From Cellulophaga algicola DSM 14237 (lineage in GTDB: Bacteria; Bacteroidota; Bacteroidia; Flavobacteriales; Flavobacteriaceae): a DNA stretch of 64,000 nt. Positions 16,625 through 27,528 of the stretch are shown here, piece after piece (position 1 is the first letter of the stretch; each line of letters begins with the position of its first letter). The notes under the pieces were generated by a model, which searched no databases, had not been told where the DNA came from, and worked only from the letters and a program-made list of their open reading frames with translations. Location: NCBI RefSeq assembly GCF_000186265.1, contig NC_014934.1, positions 3,348,001 to 3,412,000 of the forward strand, written 5' to 3'. The translations under genes and the position numbers were made by a program.

Positions 16625-18172
16625 ATGAAGATTTTTAGCGCAAAACAAATCTACCAAGCTGATAAATATACAATAGAAAAACAGCAAATAAAAAGTGACG
16701 AACTCATGGAGCGCGTTGCTATCCAAATTTTTAATTGGTTACATCTTAGACTTCAAGGTGCTCCAGTGAAAATTCAATTATTTTGTGGTATTGGTAATAA
16801 TGGAGGAGATGGTGTTGCTGTTGCAAGACATTTACAAGAACATGGCTATGCTATAGAAGTGCATATCGTAAATTATAGTGAGAAACGTTCGGACGATTTT
16901 TTATTGAATTTAAATCGATTAAAAGAGCGTAAAATTTGGCCTAATTTTATTAATAACGATTCTGAGTTTCCAGAAATTAGTAAAGAAGACATTGTCATAG
17001 ATGCAATTTTTGGCATTGGATTAAATAGGAATCCAGATGCTTGGGTTGTTAAGTTGATGCAAAAAATTAATACATCAGAAGCTTTTGTTCTTGCAGTAGA
17101 TTTACCTTCGGGACTTTTCACGGATAAACCAGTAAAGAATAAAGATGCTGTTGTAAAAGCAAATCATATTTTGAGTTTTCAAACTCCTAAATTGGTATTT
17201 TTTCTTCCAGAAACTGGTGTCTATGCCAATCAATGGGAGATCATAGATATTGGTATTGATGCTGAATTTATAGCGAATACAGAAGTTGACTACGAATTAA
17301 TAAGTAAGTTAGAAGTATTACCTACGTATATTCCTCGAGAGAAATTTGCTCATAAGGGTACGTACGGTCACGCTTTAATTATTGGAGGTAGTTATGGCAA
17401 GATAGGCGCTGTACAATTAGCTTCAAAATCATGTTTGCGCGCTGGTAGTGGTTTGGTTACGGCATATCTACCTAAATGCGGTTATGTACCTATGCAAACT
17501 GCAGTACCTGAAATAATGGTATTAACTGATGAACATGAAGAATTTATAACAAAAATAAAATTTGAGATTACGCCTGATGTGATTGGGCTAGGAATAGGTT
17601 TGGGTACGGCTAATGAAACACAAAAGGCACTGGGCAATTTCTTGAAGAAAAATAAAACACCATTAGTTTTAGATGCTGATGCTATAAATATATTAGCTTT
17701 AAATGAAGCTTTTTTAAAGAACCTGCCGGCTCAAACGGTCTTAACGCCACACCCTAAAGAATTAGAACGTTTGTTAGGGAAATGGAAAGACGATTTTGAT
17801 AAATTAAAAAAAGCAAAAGCATTTTCTAAGAAATATGATTGCGTCTTAGTGATAAAAGGGGCGCATACCATTACTGTGTATGATAATAAAGGGTATATAA
17901 ATACTACAGGAAATCCTGGTATGGCTACTGCGGGTAGTGGTGATGTGTTAACTGGAATCATCACAGGATTAATAGCTCAGGGCTACGGTGCGTTGAAAGC
18001 GGCTATATTTGGAGTCTACCTGCACGGTACCTCTGGAGATATTGCAGTTGAAAAATTAGGGTATCAAGCACTAACCGCTAGTGCGCTCATAGATAGTTTG
18101 GGGAATGCCTATATTGATTTGTTTAAACAGCCAGAACAACCTCCACAAGTGGAAGAACAAGAACAGCAATAG
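16625..18172 (+). CDS. nnr: Bifunctional NAD(P)H-hydrate epimerase / ADP-dependent dehydratase
   Basis: A 515-aa nicotinamide-nucleotide repair enzyme. The N-terminal YjeF_N epimerase half (residues 1 to about 210) carries GIGNNGGDGVAVARHL; the C-terminal carbohydrate kinase-like dehydratase half (about 230-500) carries LDADAINIL, TPHPKELERLL and NPGMATAGSGDVLTGII. Together they restore NAD(P)H from its hydrated R and S forms. The extreme C-terminus is a Gln/Glu/Pro tail (QPEQPPQVEEQEQQ), which is unusual but follows the complete catalytic domain. It is divergent from the thr operon. Confidence 0.95.
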   Translation: MKIFSAKQIYQADKYTIEKQQIKSDELMERVAIQIFNWLHLRLQGAPVKIQLFCGIGNNGGDGVAVARHLQEHGYAIEVHIVNYSEKRSDDFLLNLNRLKERKIWPNFINNDSEFPEISKEDIVIDAIFGIGLNRNPDAWVVKLMQKINTSEAFVLAVDLPSGLFTDKPVKNKDAVVKANHILSFQTPKLVFFLPETGVYANQWEIIDIGIDAEFIANTEVDYELISKLEVLPTYIPREKFAHKGTYGHALIIGGSYGKIGAVQLASKSCLRAGSGLVTAYLPKCGYVPMQTAVPEIMVLTDEHEEFITKIKFEITPDVIGLGIGLGTANETQKALGNFLKKNKTPLVLDADAINILALNEAFLKNLPAQTVLTPHPKELERLLGKWKDDFDKLKKAKAFSKKYDCVLVIKGAHTITVYDNKGYINTTGNPGMATAGSGDVLTGIITGLIAQGYGALKAAIFGVYLHGTSGDIAVEKLGYQALTASALIDSLGNAYIDLFKQPEQPPQVEEQEQQ

Positions 18173-18175
18173 AGA

Positions 18176-18235
18176 ATGAATAAGTTTAAAGATTTTTTTA
18201 ACTCTAAAAAATTAGTAGCTGTTATTGGTTTTTGA
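18176..18235 (+). pseudogene. Duplicated 5' end of the gene at 19360 (19 codons, then stop)
   Basis: ATGAATAAGTTTAAAGATTT and about 38 following bases repeat the start of the membrane-protein gene at 19360 almost exactly. The copy encodes MNKFKDFFNSKKLVAVIGF and then hits TGA. It begins 4 nt after the nnr stop. It is best explained as the remnant left when the intervening cassette was inserted or recombined between repeated partner genes. Confidence 0.8.
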
Positions 18236-18340
18236 ATCAGCTTCAATAATTAAATTAAGATCAAGTTAACGATTAAATTTAGTTTTAAGTTTTTTTTTAT
18301 CTAAATTGTATAGAAAATATACTTTTTATACTTAGGGTAA

Positions 18341-19363
18341 ATGGAAAAATTTGTAGATAATGTGCGATTAAAGAACTTAAAAAAACAATTGCAAATTAAT
18401 GCTAATAAAGTTGTTAGTAAGAATAAACGTGCTTCAAGATTGGGGTTAGAGAGGGCTATTAAAACAGAATTAGCACTAACACTAAATAATTTTATAAATC
18501 AAGAAGTTAAAAAAGTTTCAGTAAAAACATATGACTGGTATTTTTTTGATACTGTAGGTAGTTTGCGTTGTTATAGAAATGACTTAAATAAAAATAGATA
18601 TTTTATAGTTGATTATGTAAATGTTAATTTAGATGGTTTGGCGACTTTTGTTAGTCTAGAGCGCAAAAGAGAATTACCTATTTCAGATGAAGAAATAAAA
18701 AAGCGAATATCTAGTTCTGCTGCAATTTTCGCAAAAATGCTTACAGTTACTGTTAGTAAAAAAGAAGATGCTAAAATTTGGAAAGCTTATGATACCGTTG
18801 ATGAATCAAAGATAATTATGATAACTATTGGTATTCCTCTAGCTATAATCGGAGGTGTGGAACTTTTTCCTGCGCTAGTAGCAGAGGGTGAATTAATAGC
18901 TTCTTCGGTGTCTTATATTAAAAATATGTTTTCTACCTATAATATGGGGTTAACATTAAACTCTAGTCTCCAAACAAGTTTAGCTTTTGGTTTTGGTGAT
19001 GCTGCAGCTCAGTATGTGGGTAATGGTTTCGATATTACCGAGGTTGATCCATATAAAGCAGCAATAACAGGAGTATTTAAGTTCAATCCGAGCTCAGTTT
19101 TATTAAGGTCTTCATTTAATGCGAAACAGAAAAATAATTATAAACTTAAACAAACGAAAAGTACGGAGGTACTTGTTGATTTTACATTTGGAATGTTGGG
19201 TGGAAGTGTAAATAAAACTATAGGAAGCTTTGGACTTATAGAGTTTAATAATAGTATGGGTGGTTTTTTGACGCACACCATGAGATTAGGCGTCAACTCC
19301 AGTAAAACCGCAACTGCTAAAAAAGTTAAAATTGAAATAGAAGGAGAAAATAATATAGAATGA
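18341..19363 (+). CDS. Hypothetical protein with polymorphic-toxin-like C-terminal tail
   Basis: A 340-aa protein I cannot assign to a family. The N-terminal third is basic and helical (LKNLKKQLQINANKVVSKNK). A hydrophobic segment near residues 165-190 (IIMITIGIPLAIIGGVELFP) could be membrane-inserted. The C-terminal half, with SLAFGFGDAAAQYVGNGFD, EVDPYKAAITGVF and repeated Gly-rich stretches, resembles the linker/tail regions of Rhs- and other polymorphic toxin proteins of Bacteroidota. There is no signal peptide. It overlaps the following gene by 4 nt (ATGA), so the two are translated together, as in toxin-immunity pairs. The toxin reading is an inference from layout and tail composition. 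Confidence 0.5.
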   Translation: MEKFVDNVRLKNLKKQLQINANKVVSKNKRASRLGLERAIKTELALTLNNFINQEVKKVSVKTYDWYFFDTVGSLRCYRNDLNKNRYFIVDYVNVNLDGLATFVSLERKRELPISDEEIKKRISSSAAIFAKMLTVTVSKKEDAKIWKAYDTVDESKIIMITIGIPLAIIGGVELFPALVAEGELIASSVSYIKNMFSTYNMGLTLNSSLQTSLAFGFGDAAAQYVGNGFDITEVDPYKAAITGVFKFNPSSVLLRSSFNAKQKNNYKLKQTKSTEVLVDFTFGMLGGSVNKTIGSFGLIEFNNSMGGFLTHTMRLGVNSSKTATAKKVKIEIEGENNIE

Positions 19364-19770
19364 ATAAGTTTAAAGATTTTTTTAACTCTAAAAAATCAGT
19401 AGCTGTTATTGGTTTGTTATTTGCATGTTTTTTTTTATATACTAATTTGCAGACATACTTTCATTTGAAATATTTTTCGGTATATGGAATAGCTGAATGC
19501 ACAGAGATTGATACTCAAAATTCAAATTCATATGCTATGTATGAGTTTTATGTCGGCAGTAAAAAAATTGAAGGTGCTACTTATTTGGATGGTAAGATAT
19601 ATCCAGGTTGGGTGGGCAAGCATTTTAAAGTGCAATACTCTAGCAAAGACCCAAAGATTAATGATATACTTTTAGATAAACCAGTTTATGATACCGTGCG
19701 TATTAAAAAAGCGGGTTTTGTAATTAAGGTTCAGGAGAAGAAAGAAAAACGCAATCAGTTTCGAGATTAA
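19360..19770 (+). CDS. Small membrane-anchored protein, DUF3592-like, possible immunity partner
   Basis: A 136-aa protein with one N-terminal transmembrane helix (VAVIGLLFACFFLYTNL) and an extracytoplasmic beta-rich domain (YAMYEFYVGSKKIEG, GKHFKVQYSSKDPKIND) reminiscent of DUF3592 proteins. It is translationally coupled to the 340-aa gene by a 4-nt overlap. Its first 58 bases are duplicated at 18176. A membrane-bound partner for the preceding protein is a reasonable guess, not a demonstrated function. Confidence 0.6.
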   Translation: MNKFKDFFNSKKSVAVIGLLFACFFLYTNLQTYFHLKYFSVYGIAECTEIDTQNSNSYAMYEFYVGSKKIEGATYLDGKIYPGWVGKHFKVQYSSKDPKINDILLDKPVYDTVRIKKAGFVIKVQEKKEKRNQFRD

Positions 19771-19797
19771 TTAAAGTAATTTTTAGAAGGAATAACT

Positions 19798-19977
19798 ATG
19801 AAAAAGTTGGTAATTAATTTAGTGGCATACGGTCCTGTGGTTGGGTATATTATCTACTCAAGAGCCACTAACGTTCCGAATAGCGGTTTTAACTGGGTAG
19901 AGCTAGTGATAGTTATTCTTTTAGGGGTAGTGGGGAGTATGCTAAGGCAATATTTAAAACAGAAGTGGAAAGATTAA
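19798..19977 (+). CDS. Small two-helix membrane protein (59 aa)
   Basis: A 59-residue frame with a plausible Shine-Dalgarno (AGAAGG) 8 nt before its ATG. It encodes two hydrophobic helices (LVINLVAYGPVVGYIIY and VELVIVILLGVVGSML) joined by a short polar loop and ends with a basic tail (LKQKWKD). It lies 27 nt after the DUF3592-like gene and probably belongs to the same accessory cassette. Its function is unknown. Confidence 0.6.
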   Translation: MKKLVINLVAYGPVVGYIIYSRATNVPNSGFNWVELVIVILLGVVGSMLRQYLKQKWKD

Positions 19978-20051
19978 GCCCGTGAAAAAAAATACTGATT
20001 TACATAACGAATAATCAGTTTAGCTCTTTCTGGTAAACGAACAGACGCGAT

Positions 20052-20085
20052 AAAAAAAAAGCCTTTCATACAGATGAAAGGCATT
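20052..20085. terminator. Bidirectional hairpin terminator
   Basis: Perfect 9-bp stem GCCTTTCAT (20061-20069) and ATGAAAGGC (20074-20082). Read on the minus strand it is followed by nine T, so it mainly ends the minus-strand gene at 20093; it can also stop the cassette transcript from the left. Confidence 0.85.
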
Positions 20086-20092
20086 TCTGTTT

Positions 20093-20539
20093 TTATTTAG
20101 CTTTTACACGTCTTTTGATCCATGATAAAGCGTTGTCAAATTCTATGAAGAATTTCATAGAATTTTTATAAAATAATTTTTCTATTTTAAAATTATGCAT
20201 ATCAATCTCTTTCACAGAAACAACAGCAAATGCTTTTAAATTCTCAATTTCACGAATGTAGCTATAAACATTGGGGTCTAAAGCGTAAGAGTTTTTGCGT
20301 AAACTAATATATCCGAAATTTTTCTCCCTAAAATGAATTTCGGCAATCCCTATCATTTGATACGCTCTTTCTAGTGTAATTGTTGCTCCTTCATCAAAAG
20401 TGGCTACCATATAGTCATCGTATACTTGTATCGTGCCCGTCTCAAGATGATACTCTTGAACGATGATTTTCTTCTTCGATTGTTCAATACTCATTCCTCG
20501 TATTTTATATAGTGTGTCTCGAGGACGAAAATAGTACAT
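20093..20539 (-). CDS. Hypothetical protein, STAS/SpoIIAA-like
   Basis: A 148-aa cytoplasmic protein with no signal or transmembrane segment. Its pattern of short beta strands and helices (IQVYDDYMVATFDEGATITLERAYQMI, then IAEIHFREKNFG) and the C-terminal FFIEFDNALSWIKRRVK suggest the STAS/SpoIIAA-like fold seen in many flavobacterial hypothetical proteins. An internal Met at residue 16 (MSIEQSKKK) could be the real start; nothing decides between the two. It has its own terminator. Confidence 0.6.
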   Translation of the reverse strand: MYYFRPRDTLYKIRGMSIEQSKKKIIVQEYHLETGTIQVYDDYMVATFDEGATITLERAYQMIGIAEIHFREKNFGYISLRKNSYALDPNVYSYIREIENLKAFAVVSVKEIDMHNFKIEKLFYKNSMKFFIEFDNALSWIKRRVKAK

Positions 20540-20741
20540 AGCTTAAAAATGTTAAAAAATATTAGATAAAACACCTATATATCGCTTAAAAAACTAAAGT
20601 GGATTCAATAAGGAAAGCGAATGAATGAAAATGATTACATTTTTTTACTGGTGCGCTTATTCTTGTAGTACCTTTTAAGTGGTAGGGAGTAGCTTAAATA
20701 TTCTAAATAGTTTTCTTTTTACCTAGTATAGCTTATAGGGT

Positions 20742-20775
20742 AAAAAAAAGAGAGCCAATTGGCTCTCTTTTTTTT
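20742..20775. terminator. Terminator of clpC
   Basis: A perfect palindrome (AGAGAGCCAATTGGCTCTCT, 20749-20768) flanked by an A run and a T run of eight or more, thus equally good on both strands. It lies 16-49 nt after the clpC stop. Confidence 0.9.
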
Positions 20776-20790
20776 AGTTTCTTAGCGCTG

Positions 20791-23340
20791 TTAGGCTTCA
20801 GATTCTTTTTTTGATTTTTCAATCCTTATGGTTAATTCATCTTTCTCTTCATCAAGATCCATAAAAATAGTATCACCTTCTTGTAATTTAGAACTTACAA
20901 TTTCTTCTGCTAGAGCATCTTCAATGTACTTTTGAATAGCACGTTTTAATGGTCTTGCTCCGTATTGTTTGTCAAATCCTTTTTCAGCAATATAGTCTTT
21001 AGCTTTATCAGATAAGTTTAATTCATATCCTATATCCTTAATACGTAATAATAATTTACGTAATTCTATATCAATAATTTTATGAATATCTTCTTTTTCT
21101 AATGGATTAAAAACAACGACATCATCAATTCTATTCAAAAATTCAGGTGCAAATGCTTTTTTCAATGCATTTTCTATCACACTTTTTTGGTGACTGTCTG
21201 TTTGTGATTTCATTGCTGAAGTACCAAAACCAACACCTTGACCAAAATCTTTTAATTGTCGCGCTCCTATATTAGAAGTCATGATAATAATAGTATTTCT
21301 AAAATCTATTTTACGGCCTAAACTATCTGTCAAGAAACCATCATCCAATACTTGAAGCATCATATTAAATACATCAGGATGTGCTTTTTCTACTTCATCT
21401 AAAAGAACAACAGCGTATGGCTTACGACGTACTTTCTCAGTCAACTGTCCGCCTTCTTCGTAGCCAACGTATCCCGGAGGTGCACCAACTAAACGAGAAA
21501 TAGCAAACTTCTCCATATATTCACTCATGTCAATACGGATAAGCGCATCTTCAGAATCAAATAATTCTTTTGCTAAGACTTTTGCTAACTGTGTTTTACC
21601 AACGCCTGTTTGTCCTAAGAAAATAAAGGATCCAATAGGTTTGTTGGGGTCTTTTAGTCCAGCTCTATTTCTTTGTATTGCCTTGGCAACTTTAGCTACT
21701 GCTTCATCTTGACCTATTACATTACCTTTAATAAGGTTAGGTAGTTCAAACAATTTAGTAATCTCTGTCTGTGCAATTCTATTTACAGGAATACCACTCA
21801 TCATAGAAACAACATCTGCAACATTCTCTTCGGTTACCGTTTCTCTATGTAATTTGCTATCTTCCTCCCATTTTTCTTGAGCAATGGCTAGATCTTTTTC
21901 AATTTTCTTTTCGTCATCTCTAAGCTTTGCAGCTTCCTCATACCGTTGCTTTTTAACAACAGTATTTTTAAGGGCTCTAACATCATCAAGCTGTTTTTCT
22001 AGCTCCAAGATTTGCTTAGGTACATCCATATTTACAATATGAACACGAGAACCAGCTTCATCTAAAGCATCAATAGCTTTGTCTGGAAGAAAACGATCGG
22101 TCATATACCTGTTCGTTAACTTTACGCAGGCAACTATAGATTCATCTGTATAAATAACATTATGGTGGTCTTCATACTTTCCTTTAATATTTTTAAGTAT
22201 TTCGATAGTCTCGTCTACGGTAGTAGGCTCCACAATTACTTTTTGAAAACGACGCTCTAAAGCACCATCCTTTTCAATATACTGTCTGTATTCATCTAAA
22301 GTTGTTGCACCAATACATTGTATTTCACCTCTTGCTAAGGCTGGCTTAAACATGTTAGAAGCATCTAAACTTCCTGTAGCGCCACCGGCACCAACAATGG
22401 TGTGTATTTCATCAATAAAAAGAATAATATCATCATTCTTTTCAAGCTCATTCATGACCGCTTTCATACGCTCTTCAAACTGACCACGGTATTTTGTACC
22501 GGCTACTAATGAAGCTAAATCAAGGGTTACCACACGTTTGTTAAAAAGTATTCGGGATACTTTTTTATTGATAATACGCAATGCTAAACCTTCTGCAATT
22601 GCACTTTTACCAACTCCGGGTTCTCCTATTAGTAACGGGTTGTTTTTCTTTCTTCTGCTTAATATTTGAGAAACCCGTTCAATTTCTTTTTCTCTACCAA
22701 CGACAGGGTCTAACTTGTCTTCTTCGGCCATTTGCGTTAGATCACGACCAAAATTGTCTAAAACAGGAGTTTTAGATTTTTTATTACCTTTCTGATTTGC
22801 CGTTCCACTGAAATTTCCTTCCTTTCCTTCTGCAGCATCATCTGCATCATTTGGGAAAGATTCTGAGGTTGGCGAATCTACATAATCATCATCACTTGTA
22901 ATCATAGATTTAAATTGCTCTTTAACTCCATCATAGTCTACTTTTAATTTATGTAGCAACTTAGTAGTTGGGTCATTCTCATTTCTAAGAATGCATAATA
23001 ATAAATGTGCTGTATTAATAGAAGAGCTTTGAAAAAGCTTTGCTTCTAAAAAAGTTGTTTTTAGTGCTCGTTCCGCCTGCCTAGTCAAATGCAAATTCTT
23101 TTTGTCTTTTTGCATTGGTGTTGCATTGGGGTTTGCTGGACTTAAAATTTCGACCTTTCTACGAAGGTGATTTAAGTCTACATCTAAAGCGTCAAGAATG
23201 CTAATTGCTTTTCCACTTCCATCACGCAATAGCCCAAGCATTAAGTGCTCGGTGCCAATAAAATCGTGACCAAGTCGTAAAGCTTCTTCTTTACTATAAG
23301 CAATTACATCTTTTACTCTAGGTGAAAAATTATCATCCAT
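20791..23340 (-). CDS. clpC: ATP-dependent Clp protease ATP-binding subunit ClpC
   Basis: An 849-aa Hsp100 unfoldase that feeds substrates to ClpP. I place the start at 23340 ([15 protein letters not shown]), because this is the conserved ClpC N-terminus; the frame extends 17 codons further upstream with no family similarity. Order: two Clp-N repeats ([20 protein letters not shown]), AAA1 with Walker [14 protein letters not shown] and Walker [10 protein letters not shown], a UVR-containing middle domain ([19 protein letters not shown]), AAA2 with [13 protein letters not shown] and [10 protein letters not shown], and the C-terminal D2-small domain. It is monocistronic by its strong terminator. 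It is divergent from gyrA. Confidence 0.96.
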   Translation of the reverse strand: MDDNFSPRVKDVIAYSKEEALRLGHDFIGTEHLMLGLLRDGSGKAISILDALDVDLNHLRRKVEILSPANPNATPMQKDKKNLHLTRQAERALKTTFLEAKLFQSSSINTAHLLLCILRNENDPTTKLLHKLKVDYDGVKEQFKSMITSDDDYVDSPTSESFPNDADDAAEGKEGNFSGTANQKGNKKSKTPVLDNFGRDLTQMAEEDKLDPVVGREKEIERVSQILSRRKKNNPLLIGEPGVGKSAIAEGLALRIINKKVSRILFNKRVVTLDLASLVAGTKYRGQFEERMKAVMNELEKNDDIILFIDEIHTIVGAGGATGSLDASNMFKPALARGEIQCIGATTLDEYRQYIEKDGALERRFQKVIVEPTTVDETIEILKNIKGKYEDHHNVIYTDESIVACVKLTNRYMTDRFLPDKAIDALDEAGSRVHIVNMDVPKQILELEKQLDDVRALKNTVVKKQRYEEAAKLRDDEKKIEKDLAIAQEKWEEDSKLHRETVTEENVADVVSMMSGIPVNRIAQTEITKLFELPNLIKGNVIGQDEAVAKVAKAIQRNRAGLKDPNKPIGSFIFLGQTGVGKTQLAKVLAKELFDSEDALIRIDMSEYMEKFAISRLVGAPPGYVGYEEGGQLTEKVRRKPYAVVLLDEVEKAHPDVFNMMLQVLDDGFLTDSLGRKIDFRNTIIIMTSNIGARQLKDFGQGVGFGTSAMKSQTDSHQKSVIENALKKAFAPEFLNRIDDVVVFNPLEKEDIHKIIDIELRKLLLRIKDIGYELNLSDKAKDYIAEKGFDKQYGARPLKRAIQKYIEDALAEEIVSSKLQEGDTIFMDLDEEKDELTIRIEKSKKESEA

Positions 23341-23597
23341 ATATATTCCTTTCAACATTAAAAATAGTGAATCTATCTGGAACAATAACAAATACTGTTC
23401 CTATATTCGATAAATTATGCCTAATTGACGGAAAAAAACATAGATTACCAACTTATGTCATTTCATTTTGCAAATAAGGCTATAGTTTTTAATGTTGATA
23501 AATTCTTAAATAAACTATGAAAGAATTGTCTCAAAAGCTTCGATTTTCTGTATATTGGCATGTTTTTTAACCTAGTAAATTAATATAAGATTTTAAA

Positions 23598-26132
23598 ATG
23601 GCAGAAGGAGAAAAATTAATTCCTATCAACATAGATGATGAAATGAAATCCGCTTACATTGATTATTCAATGTCGGTCATTGTGTCACGTGCCTTACCGG
23701 ATGTTAGGGATGGTTTAAAACCAGTACATAGAAGAGTTTTATTTGGAATGTACGAATTAGGTGTTCGTTCAACAAGTGCTCATAAGAAATCTGCTCGTAT
23801 TGTGGGTGAGGTTTTAGGTAAGTATCACCCTCACGGAGATACCTCGGTATATGATTCTATGGTGCGTATGGCACAGGAATGGAGTTTGCGTTATATGTTA
23901 GTAGATGGCCAGGGTAACTTTGGTTCTATTGATGGTGATAGTCCTGCAGCAATGCGTTATACGGAAGCACGTATGCGTAAGATTGCAGACGACATGTTGG
24001 CAGATATAGATAAGGATACTGTAGATCATCAATTAAATTTTGATGATACTTTAAAAGAACCTAAAGTATTGCCAACCAGAATACCTAACCTTTTGGTGAA
24101 TGGTGCGTCTGGTATTGCAGTAGGTATGGCAACTAATATGCCGCCTCACAACTTGTCTGAAGTTGTAGATGGTACTATTGCCTATATAGAGAATAATGAT
24201 ATTGAGATAGATGAATTAATTACCCATATTAAAGCGCCAGATTTTCCTACAGGAGGAATTATCTACGGATATGATGGTGTTAAAGAGGCTTTTCATACCG
24301 GTAGAGGTCGTGTAGTTATGCGTGCTAAGGCTTCTTTTGAAGAGGTGCAAGGTCGCGAATGTATCATTGTTACCGAAATTCCGTATCAAGTGAACAAGGC
24401 AGACATGATTAAAAAAACTGCTGATCTTGTTAACGATAAGAAAATAGAAGGTATTTCTACCATTAGAGATGAATCTGATAGAAATGGTATGCGTATCGTT
24501 TATATTATTAAAAGAGATGCCATTCCTAATATCGTATTAAACACCTTATATAAGTATACTGCGCTTCAGTCTTCTTTTAGTGTAAACAACATTGCATTGG
24601 TAAATGGCAGACCACAGATGTTGAATGTGAAAGAAATGATTCATTATTTCGTAGAACATAGGCACGAAGTAGTTGTTCGAAGAACAGAATTTGAGCTTAA
24701 AAAAGCAGAAGATAGAGCACATATTTTAGAAGGACTTATTATCGCTTCTGATAATATCGATGAAGTAATTGCAATTATTAGAGCATCTTCTAATGCAGAT
24801 GAAGCGCGTACAAACTTAATGGAGCGCTTTAAGTTGTCAGAAATTCAGGCTAAGGCAATTGTTGAAATGCGATTACGTCAGTTAACAGGTCTGGAACAAG
24901 ATAAATTACGTACAGAATACGATGAGATTTTAGCATTTATCATTGATTTAAAGGACATTCTTGCACGTAAAGAACGTAGAATGGAAATTATCAAAGAAGA
25001 ATTAGCTGAGGTAAAAGCTAAATATGGTGATGAAAGACGTTCTGAAATTAATTTTGCGGGAGGTGATTTAAGTATGGAAGATATGATTCCTGATGAACAA
25101 GTAGTAATCACTATTTCTCATGCAGGATATATTAAAAGAACAGCACTTTCTGAATATAAAACACAAAATAGAGGAGGAGTTGGTCAAAAAGCATCCTCTA
25201 CGCGTAACGAAGATTTCTTAGAACATTTATTCGTAGGTACCAATCACCAATACATGTTATTCTTTACGCAAAAAGGAAAATGTTTTTGGATGCGTGTTTA
25301 CGAGATTCCAGAAGGAAGTAAATCTTCTAAAGGTAGAGCTATTCAAAACTTAATTAGTATTGAAAGTGATGATAAAGTAAAAGCATTTATCTGTACTCAA
25401 GATTTAAAAGACGAAGAATATGTAAATAGTCACTATGTGATTATGGCTACTAAGAAAGGTATTGTGAAGAAGACATCTTTGGAGCAGTATTCTAGACCAC
25501 GTCAAAATGGTATTAATGCCATTGGTATTAGAGAAGATGATGAGTTGTTAGAAGCAAAACTTACAACAGGAACTAGTGAAATATTCTTAGGGCTTAAGTC
25601 TGGTAAAGCAATTCGTTTTGAAGAAAGTAAAACTAGACCAATGGGTAGAAATGCTTCAGGGGTTAGAGGTATTACTTTAGCAAATGATGACGATGAGGTA
25701 ATTGGAATGGTATCTGTTCAAAATCTTGAAGAAGAAATATTAGTAGTTTCTGAAAAAGGATACGGTAAACGTTCTAGTATTGAGGATTATAGAGTAACTA
25801 ACAGAGGTGGTAAAGGGGTTAAAACAATTTCTATTACCGATAAAACAGGAGGTTTGGTTGCTATTAAAAACGTATCGGATTCTGATGATTTAATGATTAT
25901 TAATAAATCTGGTATTGCAATTCGAATGAGTGTTGAAGATCTCCGTGTTATGGGTAGAGCTACTCAAGGGGTTCGTTTAATTAATATAAAAGGTAAGGAT
26001 TCTATCGCAGCTGTAGCTAAGGTAATGAAAGATGAAGACGCTGTAGATGAGTTAGAAGAAGGTAGTGATTTAGATGTGGATCCAGAGGATGGCACGGCAA
26101 TTGATACTACAGATACTGAAACAGAAGAGTAA
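23598..26132 (+). CDS. gyrA: DNA gyrase subunit A
   Basis: An 844-aa type IIA topoisomerase subunit. Residues include the breakage-reunion motif [19 protein letters not shown] (the quinolone region, Thr at the position of E. coli Ser83 and Asp at Asp87) and the catalytic tyrosine in AMRYTEARM. The C-terminal beta-pinwheel contains the GyrA-box-like QNRGGVGQ that marks gyrase rather than topoisomerase IV. The C-terminus is a long acidic tail, common in the family. It is followed after 25 nt by a TPR protein gene. Confidence 0.96.
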   Translation: MAEGEKLIPINIDDEMKSAYIDYSMSVIVSRALPDVRDGLKPVHRRVLFGMYELGVRSTSAHKKSARIVGEVLGKYHPHGDTSVYDSMVRMAQEWSLRYMLVDGQGNFGSIDGDSPAAMRYTEARMRKIADDMLADIDKDTVDHQLNFDDTLKEPKVLPTRIPNLLVNGASGIAVGMATNMPPHNLSEVVDGTIAYIENNDIEIDELITHIKAPDFPTGGIIYGYDGVKEAFHTGRGRVVMRAKASFEEVQGRECIIVTEIPYQVNKADMIKKTADLVNDKKIEGISTIRDESDRNGMRIVYIIKRDAIPNIVLNTLYKYTALQSSFSVNNIALVNGRPQMLNVKEMIHYFVEHRHEVVVRRTEFELKKAEDRAHILEGLIIASDNIDEVIAIIRASSNADEARTNLMERFKLSEIQAKAIVEMRLRQLTGLEQDKLRTEYDEILAFIIDLKDILARKERRMEIIKEELAEVKAKYGDERRSEINFAGGDLSMEDMIPDEQVVITISHAGYIKRTALSEYKTQNRGGVGQKASSTRNEDFLEHLFVGTNHQYMLFFTQKGKCFWMRVYEIPEGSKSSKGRAIQNLISIESDDKVKAFICTQDLKDEEYVNSHYVIMATKKGIVKKTSLEQYSRPRQNGINAIGIREDDELLEAKLTTGTSEIFLGLKSGKAIRFEESKTRPMGRNASGVRGITLANDDDEVIGMVSVQNLEEEILVVSEKGYGKRSSIEDYRVTNRGGKGVKTISITDKTGGLVAIKNVSDSDDLMIINKSGIAIRMSVEDLRVMGRATQGVRLINIKGKDSIAAVAKVMKDEDAVDELEEGSDLDVDPEDGTAIDTTDTETEE

Positions 26133-26157
26133 ACACTAAATTAAAATTATAATAAAA

Positions 26158-27420
26158 ATGAAAACTAGATTATTTATAGCAGCGGCAATGTCTTGCACAA
26201 TGGTAGCGTTCTCGCAGAAGAACGAATTAAAAAGTGCGGAGAAAGCCTTAAAGTCAGGTAGTGCTGCAGAAGCTAAAACAGCATTAGACAGTGCATCTTC
26301 TTTAATAGATGGTGCAGATGCAAAAATGAAAGCGCAATTTCACTTTTTAAAAGGAGAAACATTTGCAATGCTTGCTAAAAAAGGAGATGCAGCTGCATTT
26401 AATACAGCAATTGAATCTTATAATGAGGCTATTGCAACAGAGGAAACTTCAGGAAAAGTGAAGTATACGCCAGAAGCTAAACAAAAATTATCAGCAATGA
26501 CGGCAGATTTAATTAATGCTGCAGTTGAAGATAATAATAATAAGCAGTATAAGCCAGCGGCAGATAAATTGTACATGGGCTATAAATTGAGTCCAAAAGA
26601 TACCGTTTATTTATACTATGCAGCAAGTAGTGCTGTTAATGGTGGTGAATATGAGCAAGCTTTAAATTACTATAACGAACTTAAGGATTTAGGTTATGAT
26701 GGTTCTGAGGTAAAGTATACGGCAGTAAATGTTGCTTCTGGTGAGACAGAAGAAATGGACAAAACGCAAAGAGATCTTATGGTGAAATCTAAAACCTATA
26801 AAGATCCTAAAGAGGAGAAAAGCCCTTCTAAAAGTTCAGAAATTATTAAAAATATAGCTTTAATCTACACGCAATTAGGTCAAGATGATAAAGCTTTAGG
26901 GGCTTATCAAGATGCACGTGCTAATGATCCTGAAGATGTAAACTTAATTTTAAATGAAGCTAATCTTTACTTTAAATTAGGAGATAAAGATAAGTTTAAG
27001 TCTTTAATGGCAGAAGCTACAGCTTTACAGCCAGATAACGCAGATTTGTTTTACAATATCGGTGTGGTTAATATGGAACAAGGTAATATTGAAGATGCAA
27101 GAGCAGCATATAATAGAGCTTTAGAAATAAACCCTGGTTATGTAAATGCACAATTAAACCTTTCTACTACGTATGTAAACGAAGGAAATGGAATGATAGA
27201 TGCTATGAATTCTTTAGGGAACTCTAGAGCAGATATCGCAAAATACGATGAGCTTAAAAAGGAAAAAGATGGTCTTTTTCAAAAAGGAGCAGATATTTTA
27301 GAGCAAGCTTTAAAATTAAACCCTGATAATCAGGGGATCTTAGAGCAATTAAAGAATATCTATGGTGCTTTAGGTGACAATGATAACTTCATGAGATTAA
27401 AGAAGTTAATAGGAGAATAA
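26158..27420 (+). CDS. Secreted tetratricopeptide repeat protein
   Basis: A 420-aa protein with a signal peptide (MKTRLFIAAAMSCTMVAFSQ) and at least six TPR-like helix pairs; the clearest are ALGAYQDARANDPEDVN, NADLFYNIGVVNMEQGNIED and AYNRALEINPGYVN. It is probably periplasmic and acts as a protein-interaction scaffold; the partner is unknown. It lies 25 nt after gyrA and may be cotranscribed. A strong hairpin terminator ends the unit, just before an insertion sequence. Confidence 0.88.
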   Translation: MKTRLFIAAAMSCTMVAFSQKNELKSAEKALKSGSAAEAKTALDSASSLIDGADAKMKAQFHFLKGETFAMLAKKGDAAAFNTAIESYNEAIATEETSGKVKYTPEAKQKLSAMTADLINAAVEDNNNKQYKPAADKLYMGYKLSPKDTVYLYYAASSAVNGGEYEQALNYYNELKDLGYDGSEVKYTAVNVASGETEEMDKTQRDLMVKSKTYKDPKEEKSPSKSSEIIKNIALIYTQLGQDDKALGAYQDARANDPEDVNLILNEANLYFKLGDKDKFKSLMAEATALQPDNADLFYNIGVVNMEQGNIEDARAAYNRALEINPGYVNAQLNLSTTYVNEGNGMIDAMNSLGNSRADIAKYDELKKEKDGLFQKGADILEQALKLNPDNQGILEQLKNIYGALGDNDNFMRLKKLIGE

Positions 27421-27448
27421 ATCTCTTCATTAATTCTTATAAAAGTAA

Positions 27449-27480
27449 AAGCCTTTACATCTAATGTAAAGGCTTTTTTT
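27449..27480 (+). terminator. Rho-independent terminator of the gyrA-TPR unit
   Basis: Stem AAAGCCTTTACAT with ATGTAAAGGCTTT around a 3-nt loop, then a T run to 27480. The IS3-family element begins 8 nt later, so insertion did not disturb it. Confidence 0.9.
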
Positions 27481-27528
27481 ATGGATATGTCCCGTCCTGA
27501 AATAAGTTGACACAAAATCGACTTATTT

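Noticed and set aside
23341-23391. Upstream in-frame start of clpC
   Set aside because: The 17 extra codons show no similarity to ClpC, whose conserved N-terminus begins at [11 protein letters not shown].
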